Origin: Natronincola ferrireducens
GTDB taxonomy: Bacteria > Bacillota > Clostridia > Peptostreptococcales > Natronincolaceae
Reading direction: 5' to 3'
Length of the DNA: 64,000 nt
Assembly (NCBI RefSeq): GCF_900100845.1
Contig: NZ_FNFP01000001.1
Span: 1,116,001-1,180,000 of the forward strand
The position numbers were made by a program, and so were the translations under genes. The notes beneath the pieces were generated by a model that ran no database searches, was not told the origin of the DNA, and saw only the letters and a program-made list of their open reading frames with translations. Positions 44,084 through 51,254 of the stretch are shown one piece after another. The stretch's first letter is position 1, and each line of letters opens with the position of its first letter.

Positions 44084-45167
44084 ACCAAAGTTGAGATCAT
44101 CAGTTTCAGTAGTTAAGCTAGATAATGGGTTGGTAGAATTTTTCCTTACAAACACTAGACAGCAAATAAGGATAAAACTTAATAATGAAAACATCTTACA
44201 ATTAATCTTAGAGCTAGATGGATCATTAACTATAGATGAGATAATAAAAAAATATAATATGGATGAAGAAATTAAAGAGTATTTTATTAGTTTTATAAGT
44301 TATTTGGAAAGTAAAAGTATTATAAAGAATAATACAAATGTTTTAGAAGAAGACTATATTAAATTTAGAAGAGCGGTTAACTTTTTAGAAGATTTTTCTT
44401 CAGATAGTCAAGATTTATCAAGTATGTGGAACAATATCAAAAGCTTGCATGTAGTTGTAATTGGGTTAGGAGCTGTAGGTACATGGGTAAGTGCTCTTTT
44501 AATACAAAACGGTGTTAAAAATATTACAATAATGGACAATGATAGAGTAGAATTAAGCAATCTTCATAGACAGTTTGGTTTTACTGAATCTGACATAGGT
44601 TTATTAAAAACTGAAGCTATGCAAAAAAGATTGAAGGAGTTTTCTTCTGATATAAAAGTTAATAGAATAGATGCTTTTTTGGAAGAAGGTATACTAGAAA
44701 AGGTAATAGATAATAATATTGATTTAATAATTAATTGTGCAGACAAACCAAATGTTGATACTACTTCTATATGGGTTGGTCAGTATTGCATGAAACACAA
44801 TATTCCTCACATAATAGGCGGAGGGTATAATTTACATATCTCTTTAATGGGACAAACTATAATTCCTTTTAAAAGTGCTTGTGTAAAATGCTTTGAAAAA
44901 GGATTAGAAGAGTTAAATAATATTGATACCACGAATTTAAAAAAGCTACCTGTCAAAAACAGAAAAATTGGAAGCTTCGGTCCTATGTGCTCCATGATTG
45001 CTAGTATGACTGCTATGGAAGCGATTAAGGTGTTAACGAAAAAGATTATCCCATCTAACCTAAATAGGAGAGGAGAATTTAACATTTATAGTATGGATGT
45101 GAACTATCACAATGTAGAAGTAGATAAAAATTGTGATTGGTGCGGTAAAGAAGGTATCTATACTTAA
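44076..45167 (+). CDS. E1/ThiF-like adenylating enzyme B with N-terminal peptide-recognition-like domain
   Basis: 363 residues from the ATG at 44076, eight bases inside the first E1 gene. Residues 1-90 are again a small winged domain (LILELDGSLTIDEIIKKYN, YLESKSIIKNN). The E1 part is canonical: GLGAVG (130-135), Asp154/Asp156, SNLHRQ with Asn162, Arg165 and Gln166, Lys178, Asp223 (NCADKP), zinc Cys269/Cys272 and Cys353/Cys356. Compared with its neighbour it keeps every ATP-site residue, so this may be the active partner of a heterodimer. E1 enzymes activate a C-terminal carboxylate as an acyl-adenylate; no ubiquitin-like or sulfur-carrier gene is present, which points to the short peptide as substrate. 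Confidence 0.87.
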   Translation: MNKPKLRSSVSVVKLDNGLVEFFLTNTRQQIRIKLNNENILQLILELDGSLTIDEIIKKYNMDEEIKEYFISFISYLESKSIIKNNTNVLEEDYIKFRRAVNFLEDFSSDSQDLSSMWNNIKSLHVVVIGLGAVGTWVSALLIQNGVKNITIMDNDRVELSNLHRQFGFTESDIGLLKTEAMQKRLKEFSSDIKVNRIDAFLEEGILEKVIDNNIDLIINCADKPNVDTTSIWVGQYCMKHNIPHIIGGGYNLHISLMGQTIIPFKSACVKCFEKGLEELNNIDTTNLKKLPVKNRKIGSFGPMCSMIASMTAMEAIKVLTKKIIPSNLNRRGEFNIYSMDVNYHNVEVDKNCDWCGKEGIYT

Positions 45168-45189
45168 TTATAATTCGGAGGAACTAATT

Positions 45190-47589
45190 ATGAAAAATAT
45201 AGAAGTAATATCAGCGAGAGAAAATAATTTGAAAGATATTAGTGTTTATATTCCAGTAAATAAAATAACAGTAGTAACTGGAGTATCAGGCTCTGGGAAA
45301 TCGTCATTAGTTTTTGACACTATATATGCGGAAAGCGAAAGAATGTTTCTGGAAAGTATTTCTACTAATATGCAAAATATTACATCTATGTTTTCTAAAC
45401 CTAATGTGTATAGCATTAATAATTTACTACCATCAATAGCGATTTCTCAAAAGCATACTAATAGGAATCCAAGATCATCAGTGGGGACAATAACAGATAT
45501 TTCAAGATTTATAAGGTTGCTGTTCGCTAGAGTTGGGAAGGGAACTTCTGATCAGTTATATAATGAAGGTGATTTTTCTTACAACAACCCTAAGGTCTGG
45601 TGTGATACGTGTAGAGGAACTGGAGAATCCTACTTGATTGATTATAGTAAAGTGATTGGTGATGAAAATGAAAGTTTAAAAGAAGGTGCTATACTATACT
45701 GGAAACAATCTTCAGATAATTATTATGAAATTTTATTAAAAGAGGCATGTGAGTATTACAATATTAATATGAATATACCTATTAAAGATTTAGAAAAAGA
45801 TAAATTTAACTTTTTATTAAATGGGAAAAGTGATTGTAAATTTAAAATTAGATACAAGAATTATAAAAATAAGTATAGAACTAAAAGTGTTGAATTCAAG
45901 GGTGCACTATTAGAATTGAAAGAAAAGTTGCAAGATATTGATACCCCATCTACCTATAAAAGCATACAAAAATATCTCAAAAAGGATAAATGCTATAGAT
46001 GCAATGGACTCAGATTGAAACAAGAAATATTAACTGTGAAAATATGCGATGAAAATATTTCTACATTGGAACAGAAACCTTTACTCGAACTAAAAAAGTG
46101 GATGTTGAAATTAAAAGAGAACATTGATACGTCTAAAAAACAAGTTGTATATGATATATCACAAGAGATTATAAAAAGAATAAATAATTTAGAACAATTA
46201 GGCTTAGGTTACTTATCATTAAGTAGAAGTGTACCTACACTTTCAGGAGGAGAGGCCCAAAGAGTTAGATTGGCAAATCAATTAGCATGCAATTTATCTG
46301 GTCTTCTTTATGTACTTGATGAACCAACAATGGGCCTACATAGTAGTGATATTGATGGTATCAATAGGATTCTCCATACACTAAAGGATAAAGGAAATAC
46401 CATCTTATTAGTTGAACACAATTCAGATATAATGTTAAGTGCAGATAATATTATTGACATGGGAGTTGGAGGCGGAATATATGGTGGGACAATTGTAAGT
46501 GAAGGATCACCTAATAAAATAAAAAATGATGATAAGTCCTTAACAGGGAAATATTTATCAGGAAAAGAAAGGATAGACACCCCATCTATACGAAGAAAAA
46601 GCGACAGTTATTTATTTATACAAGGTGCTAACTATAATAATATTCAAGAAGAAGACTTTGCAATTCCTTTACACTCATTAGTATCAATAACAGGTGTATC
46701 AGGTGCAGGTAAAAGTACGTTTACTGATGAAATTTTAGAACCATCATTAAGTCAGAAAAAAAATATTAATTGTGGAAAAATAGAAGGTGCCGAAAGAATA
46801 AAGAAGGTAGTGAAAGTTGACCAGAACCCTATTGGAAGAAGTCCAAAATCTAATGTTGCAACCTTTACTGGAATTTTTGATTTGATTAGGGATTTATATT
46901 CTAAGGCAGATCTTGCTAAAAAGAAAGGGCTAACAAAATCTCACTTCAGCTTTAATTTATCTGGTGGAAGATGTGAAAAATGTCAAGGTAGTGGACAGAT
47001 AAAAATTGATATGAGTTTTATGGCAGATACATATATTCTATGCGATGAGTGCAACGGTAAGAGATATACCAATGATGTTCTAGAGATAATGTATAACGAA
47101 AAAAATATTTCTGATGTGTTGGAGATGACAGTACTTGAAGCATATGAATTCTTTAATAGAACTAAAAAAGTAAGAAGCATATTAAAGTGTTTAATTGATG
47201 TTGGTTTAAATTATATAAAATTAGGGCAGTCAGCAGTCACTCTATCAGGTGGAGAAGCACAGAGGGTAAAATTAGCAAAATATTTGAGCGATGATTCAGC
47301 AACAGGTAATTTATATATTTTAGACGAACCTACAGTTGGCCTACACTTTCATGATATAAAAAAATTAATATCTTTAATGAATGAAATAGTTGACAGAGGA
47401 AATAGCATGATAGTTGTTGAGCATAATATAGAATTAATTAAATCCTCAGATTACATTATTGATATGGGACCTAAGGGTGGACCTGAGGGAGGACAAATAA
47501 TAGATGTTGGCACCCCTGAAGAAATAGTAAAAAATAGAAAAGCATTAATTGCAGACAATTTAATTGAAAGTCTAGATAAAAAGGAGTAA
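45190..47589 (+). CDS. UvrA2-like double ABC ATPase, probable self-protection protein
   Basis: 799 residues from the ATG at 45190 behind CGGAGG; an in-frame ATG at 45133 lies inside the preceding gene. Two UvrA-type ATPase halves are seen: Walker A GVSGSGKSS (31-39) and GVSGAGKST, signatures LSGGEAQRVRLA and LSGGEAQRVKLA, Walker B VLDEPTMGLH and ILDEPTVGLH. Zinc modules WCDTCRGTG/CYRCNG and CEKCQGSG/CDECNG are kept. It is about 140 residues shorter than UvrA and lacks the UvrB-binding insertion, like class II UvrA (UvrA2, DrrC). DrrC protects daunorubicin producers, so immunity to a DNA-acting product is inferred. It ends the operon. Confidence 0.9.
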   Translation: MKNIEVISARENNLKDISVYIPVNKITVVTGVSGSGKSSLVFDTIYAESERMFLESISTNMQNITSMFSKPNVYSINNLLPSIAISQKHTNRNPRSSVGTITDISRFIRLLFARVGKGTSDQLYNEGDFSYNNPKVWCDTCRGTGESYLIDYSKVIGDENESLKEGAILYWKQSSDNYYEILLKEACEYYNINMNIPIKDLEKDKFNFLLNGKSDCKFKIRYKNYKNKYRTKSVEFKGALLELKEKLQDIDTPSTYKSIQKYLKKDKCYRCNGLRLKQEILTVKICDENISTLEQKPLLELKKWMLKLKENIDTSKKQVVYDISQEIIKRINNLEQLGLGYLSLSRSVPTLSGGEAQRVRLANQLACNLSGLLYVLDEPTMGLHSSDIDGINRILHTLKDKGNTILLVEHNSDIMLSADNIIDMGVGGGIYGGTIVSEGSPNKIKNDDKSLTGKYLSGKERIDTPSIRRKSDSYLFIQGANYNNIQEEDFAIPLHSLVSITGVSGAGKSTFTDEILEPSLSQKKNINCGKIEGAERIKKVVKVDQNPIGRSPKSNVATFTGIFDLIRDLYSKADLAKKKGLTKSHFSFNLSGGRCEKCQGSGQIKIDMSFMADTYILCDECNGKRYTNDVLEIMYNEKNISDVLEMTVLEAYEFFNRTKKVRSILKCLIDVGLNYIKLGQSAVTLSGGEAQRVKLAKYLSDDSATGNLYILDEPTVGLHFHDIKKLISLMNEIVDRGNSMIVVEHNIELIKSSDYIIDMGPKGGPEGGQIIDVGTPEEIVKNRKALIADNLIESLDKKE

Positions 47590-47710
47590 ATAATTATCAC
47601 GTTGTTCTACTAGTAATTGACTAGTTAATAAAGTTATTTGAATTTGCATACGGTGATTCATAAGCAAGGATAAAAAAAGTTATTGAAATTGGGCATAGTA
47701 TAAATTAATA

Positions 47711-47745
47711 GAGCAGGAGAACCTGAATCTCCTCCTGCTCCAGAT
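47711..47745 (+). terminator. terminator after the UvrA2-like gene
   Basis: GAGCAGGAG at 47711-47719 pairs with CTCCTGCTC at 47732-47740, followed by a T-rich stretch. Confidence 0.85.
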
Positions 47746-47811
47746 TTTTAATTTTATATGTGTAGTTCTCTAACTACCGATTTGTCACTGGCCTGATAGT
47801 TTTATAAAAAT

Positions 47812-47979
47812 ATGCTAAGTTTTGAAAAAAATATATTACTGTCCTCAAATCTTTACTTTTTTAATGATAACAAAGATATTATGATAAACCTAAATATAGA
47901 AAAATATTACTCGGGAGCATTAAGCAATTCAGCTTCTAAATTATATCCTTATAGCAATAAAGAAGGACTGGTTACCTAA
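47812..47979 (+). CDS. 55-residue reading frame, possible remnant
   Basis: The frame opens at ATG 47812 with no ribosome site. It reads NKDIMINLNIEKYYSGALSN in the middle, faintly like the strand pair of PqqD-type proteins in peptide clusters, then stops. It may be a remnant of another peptide-modification gene or chance. Confidence 0.25.
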   Translation: MLSFEKNILLSSNLYFFNDNKDIMINLNIEKYYSGALSNSASKLYPYSNKEGLVT

Positions 47980-48030
47980 TCCATAATTCTTTAAAGGATT
48001 GTTATTACAAACCTTAAATCAATATAACCC

Positions 48031-48059
48031 TTCTAACAAACTTCTAACATTTTTCTAAC
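48031..48059 (+). repeat. three TTCTAAC repeats at 11-base spacing
   Basis: TTCTAAC starts at 48031, 48042 and 48053, exactly one helical turn apart. The layout resembles arm-type integrase sites beside attachment cores. Confidence 0.6.
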
Positions 48060-48251
48060 GAAAGTAATATAAAGCAATATTAAATGGCAACTTTTAAATT
48101 ATGCTATTTATATACAAACGTTGAAAAATCAGACTTAATGAGATTAGTTAAAACTATATAACAAGGTGAATTATACCTTTTATCCAACTACGAATCAGAA
48201 GGTCATAATGATTAACATAGTAAATAAGTAATAGAAATATCTTTAGAAAAT

Positions 48252-48326
48252 AAAAAACAGACCCAAATTAGTCTATTATATATATTCTTTGTGTGTATAG
48301 GGTTGGTGTCGTGGAATTAATACCAA
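48252..48326 (-). pseudogene. relic of a tRNA-Leu(CAA) 3' end and terminator
   Basis: Read on the minus strand, TTCCACGACACCA, then ACACACAAAGA, then a T-tailed AGACTAATTTGGGTCT hairpin align in order with TTCCACGGCACCA, CCACACAAAGA and the terminator of the tRNA-Leu(CAA) at 32925. The 5' part of the tRNA is missing. It looks like a duplicated attachment-site end or a decayed tRNA copy. Confidence 0.55.
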
Positions 48327-48327
48327 C

Positions 48328-48356
48328 TGCCATCCACTTGCCACCACTTTGCCACC
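48328..48356 (+). repeat. three TGCCAYC repeats at 11-base spacing
   Basis: TGCCATC, TGCCACC and TGCCACC start at 48328, 48339 and 48350. They lie directly beside the tRNA-Leu(CAA)-like relic, as arm-type sites lie beside an attachment core. Confidence 0.6.
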
Positions 48357-48367
48357 CACCCAAAAGT

Positions 48368-48423
48368 TATAGGGAACTATAGAAAAGTATAGAAGGTTAC
48401 TATACAATCTTTAGTTCCCTATA
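48368..48423. repeat. 12-base perfect inverted repeat
   Basis: TATAGGGAACTA at 48368-48379 and TAGTTCCCTATA at 48412-48423, with a smaller AGTATA/TACTAT pairing inside the loop. There is no T run on the plus strand; function unknown. Confidence 0.5.
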
Positions 48424-48606
48424 TTTCAATGTTTTAAGAGTATTGAATAATATAATATGATATACATATTGATGATAAAATAAACTGATGTAATAAACGG
48501 CTCATGTTGAAACCGATACCTCCTTGATTTCTTGGGAAGAAGTAGATTTGTGAGGATGGTGACTAAACAAGAGGCTTTAGATTTAACGAGTAGTATGACA
48601 TAAAAA

Positions 48607-48626
48607 CTTCTAATGGTCTTCTAATG
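48607..48626 (+). repeat. two CTTCTAATG repeats at 11-base spacing
   Basis: CTTCTAATG starts at 48607 and 48618; a third unit is degenerate. It has the same phasing as the other sets here. Confidence 0.45.
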
Positions 48627-48808
48627 AAATTATCATTAAAACAAGCTAATCATTAAATTTTTAAAGTGTAATTATGTAGTATGAGTGTTGAAATTTTGAG
48701 GAAATTAACGGTTAATAAAATTAAATATAAATAAATAAAATAACCTTTAATAGACTTCGAATCTGAAGTGAAAAATACTAGAAGTTATTAAAATTTTATG
48801 ACGAAAAC

Positions 48809-48837
48809 TGCAAACATTTTGCAAACATTTTGCAAAC
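48809..48837 (+). repeat. three TGCAAAC repeats at 11-base spacing
   Basis: TGCAAAC starts at 48809, 48820 and 48831 and lies 130 bases before the tRNA-Leu 3' half. No integrase gene is found in the 47.6-49.2 kb stretch, which otherwise holds no gene I can support. Confidence 0.6.
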
Positions 48838-48965
48838 GAAATAGTGATAAAAAGATAAAAATAGATATAAAACAAGTATAGATAAAGTCTACAGCATTAA
48901 GCATTTTCAATATCTAAACAAGATCTTTAAATCTAATCAAAATTAAATAATGGTTTGGAAATTAC

Positions 48966-49021
48966 CTTGAGGGGGTAGTAAGCGAATGCTCGTGGGGGTT
49001 GAAATCCCCCCATCCGCACCA
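48966..49021 (+). pseudogene. 3' half of a split tRNA-Leu(GAG)
   Basis: Starting at CTTGAGGG it holds the anticodon loop, the GGTAG 3' anticodon stem, an AGC/GCT variable arm, a GGGGG/CCCCC T-stem, CATCCGC acceptor strand, A and CCA. It complements the 5' half at 41526. The T-loop reads TTGAAAT where TTCAAAT is expected, a G at the invariant C56, as if decaying. Confidence 0.85.
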
Positions 49022-49025
49022 GTTG

Positions 49026-49055
49026 AACCAAAGGTCATAGGACTTTTGGTTTTTT
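49026..49055 (+). terminator. terminator of the former tRNA-Leu gene
   Basis: AACCAAAGGTC at 49026-49036 pairs with GACTTTTGGTT at 49041-49051, then a T run. Confidence 0.8.
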
Positions 49056-49212
49056 TATTTTAGAGAATGAGATAATAAAATGTAATAAAAAAGCAAAACT
49101 ATAAAAAATCAAGAGGATACGCTGCCAGCTGTTCTATCTACAATTAAATAGCAACATAAATTAAATTCTATAGATTATGAAACACTAATAGTAAAAAGGA
49201 AAGGAAGATCAC

Positions 49213-49911
49213 ATGATTACTAAAAGATTGTTGGCTATATTGATTGGAATTTACATTATCTACAGGGGAGTAGTGGATTATCTTCTCTATATATATGATG
49301 TATTTATAAGTCCTTTTACTATTAATGCAATCTTCTTTGTGGCAACAGTTGCCCTCATTATTGGCTATATGATGTATATACAGCAATATACAGAAAACAT
49401 GAAGATTGTGGAAAGATATTTAAGAAACAATTCTAGAGCATTGTTCAAAACAGTTCAAGAACGATATAATTCTTTTTTGTGGCATTATACAAATGACGAT
49501 TTAGAAAAAGCAGAGGAGGAGCTAAACCAGATAAAGGGCAAAAGACATGAATCAATTAGGGCAGTGGGGATGACTACGATTTATATTAATGAAAACAATT
49601 TGGAAGAAGCTCTAAAGGAAATAGAAAAGATTAAAAATCCAAATCTAGATCAAATAAAATATTATCAGCTTGCCCATGTAGCTATTCTGAAGGATGATTG
49701 GAATACCTTTGAAACAACTATGGGAGAAATAAAAGATGAAAAGAGAAAGTATGCCTTAAAAGCTGATGCTGCCTTTAGAAAAGGAAATTTTCCAAAGGCA
49801 AGGGAATTTGGAGATTTAGCTTTAAAACATACAAAGGGAGTACAAAAATATTTGTTACTGAAGGATTTAGAAAGGCAGAAGAACAATCCCAATAGAAAAA
49901 CCTATTTCTAG
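49213..49911 (+). CDS. membrane-anchored protein with TPR-like helical repeats
   Basis: 232 residues. Two membrane helices (about 5-25 and 35-58) are followed by a soluble, charged, all-helical region with repeat-like pairs (NDDLEKAEEELNQIK, ENNLEEALKEIEKIK, RKGNFPKAREFGDLALKH), which resembles tetratricopeptide repeats. That suggests a scaffold for protein contacts on the inner face of the membrane. GGAAGGAAG precedes the ATG. I do not recognise the family, and it is a single-gene unit just outside the split tRNA. Confidence 0.7.
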   Translation: MITKRLLAILIGIYIIYRGVVDYLLYIYDVFISPFTINAIFFVATVALIIGYMMYIQQYTENMKIVERYLRNNSRALFKTVQERYNSFLWHYTNDDLEKAEEELNQIKGKRHESIRAVGMTTIYINENNLEEALKEIEKIKNPNLDQIKYYQLAHVAILKDDWNTFETTMGEIKDEKRKYALKADAAFRKGNFPKAREFGDLALKHTKGVQKYLLLKDLERQKNNPNRKTYF

Positions 49912-50092
49912 TTTACTGATTTTTAGTTTCTAAACCATTAACAAAATATAATTATGTGATTATAAATTCTAATAACCTAAGGGCTACATTTTTAAGTTGT
50001 AGACTGTGGGTATTATAATTCAAGTCTATTATGACATAGCCTTAAAATAGATGGTATAATAACAGTAATATTAAAATTATGGGGGAGATATG

Positions 50093-50614
50093 ATGCTAGA
50101 GCTATTGAAGACAAGAAGAAGTATTCGGAAATATAAAGCAACAAAAATTGAAAAAGAAAAGGTCGATTTATTAATGAAAGCCGCTTTGTTATCACCTTCT
50201 TCTAGAAGCATACGTCCTTGGGAATTTGTTATAGTGACCGATGAAGAACTAATTGGAAATCTAGCTAAGTCAAAGGAACACGGTTCTTTGTTCTTGAAGG
50301 AGGCACCATTAGCAATAGTCATATTGGGAGATGAAACTAAAAGTGATGTATGGATAGAAGATGCCTCTATTGCATCTATTATTATTCAACTGGCAGCAGA
50401 ATCTATTGGATTAGGAAGTTGTTGGATTCAGATTAGAGAGAGGCGACATAATAAAGATGTGACTTCAGAGGAGTTTGTAAGAAGGGTATTAAATATACCT
50501 AAAAATCTAAGAGTAGAAGCTATTATAGCAATAGGTTATCCAGATGAAAAGAAATCTTTTTATGATGAGAAAAGTCTACTTCATGAAAAAGTCTATGTAA
50601 ATCAGTACAAATAA
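50093..50614 (+). CDS. nitroreductase-family FMN oxidoreductase
   Basis: 173 residues (ATG at 50093 or 50090, behind GGGGGAG). The opening LELLKTRRSIRKYK supplies the FMN-phosphate Arg residues, SPSSRSIRPWEFVIV follows, and ASIASIIIQLAAESIGLGSCWIQI is the central helix of the family. It reduces nitro compounds, quinones or similar using NAD(P)H; the physiological substrate is unknown. A TATAAT at 50055-50060 is the probable -10. Confidence 0.88.
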   Translation: MLELLKTRRSIRKYKATKIEKEKVDLLMKAALLSPSSRSIRPWEFVIVTDEELIGNLAKSKEHGSLFLKEAPLAIVILGDETKSDVWIEDASIASIIIQLAAESIGLGSCWIQIRERRHNKDVTSEEFVRRVLNIPKNLRVEAIIAIGYPDEKKSFYDEKSLLHEKVYVNQYK

Positions 50615-50769
50615 AATATTATAAAACCCTATAGACATAGGCTTTTAAAACTTAATTTTAATATACATGATCTACAGTTTCCCCTAAACCCCGAGATAGA
50701 TAACAACTATGTTAATTTAAATGCTTTTCAATTAGTACATTTTACACATAGAAAGAAGCTAGATTGCAT

Positions 50770-50808
50770 GGGGATGGGGTGGAACGGCAGACACCCTATC
50801 TTGAGGGG
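50770..50808 (+). pseudogene. third tRNA-Leu(GAG) relic, 5' half only
   Basis: GGGGATGGGGTGGAACGGCAG then ACACCCTATCTTGAGGGG matches the tRNA-Leu 5' half through the anticodon loop with few changes. No 3' half follows. Confidence 0.7.
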
Positions 50809-50830
50809 ACTGTTATCCTAGTTAATCCAT

Positions 50831-50912
50831 GATTCTACAATGACTAATTGTTTAAAAATTATATGAAAATTTGTTGTAATAAAAGTAATTCTTAATTGGT
50901 CATTTGTAGAAT
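50831..50912. repeat. imperfect inverted repeat next to the tRNA relic
   Basis: ATTCTACAATGACTAATT near 50832 and AATTGGTCATTTGTAGAAT at 50894-50912 pair with one gap and one mismatch around a 45-base AT-rich loop. It could be a small non-autonomous element or a structured RNA. The rest of 50615-51254 holds no gene I can support. Confidence 0.4.
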
Positions 50913-51254
50913 ACTAATTTTCAATAAGCTTAACACCTCCTCTTTTTTCATGGTGTTATCTACACCAACGGAGCTTGGTTATAGCTCTTACATGTATTGA
51001 AGTTTCTGGAAAATTCTATCCTCTAATTTTACTAATTAAGAGGCTCTTCTATATTGAATAAATTCTCAAAGTTATAAGTTTTTAAGAATTTCTATTTGAT
51101 TTATGTGACATGCAAATAAATATTTAGGAAATAGTTGCGGAATCTGAACAACAGGAGAGACAATTAAGTTGAACACAAAAATAAAAAATGTTAAAATTAG
51201 ACCGTTAATTTATTTTAGTGGAGCATAAAGAAAGAATAGATGAGGTAAATGCAC

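Noticed and set aside
42502-45167. JAMM plus E1 genes read as a CBASS type II or ubiquitin-like antiphage module
   Set aside because: There is no cyclase, E2-like, effector or ubiquitin-like gene, and both E1s carry N-terminal peptide-binding-like domains next to a precursor-like peptide.
45190-47589. Housekeeping excision-repair uvrA
   Set aside because: It is too short, lacks the UvrB-binding insertion, has no uvrB neighbour and is co-transcribed with the peptide genes.
48031-48837. CRISPR array
   Set aside because: The repeats are 7-9 bases with 4-base spacers, in groups of two or three with different sequences, and no cas genes occur.
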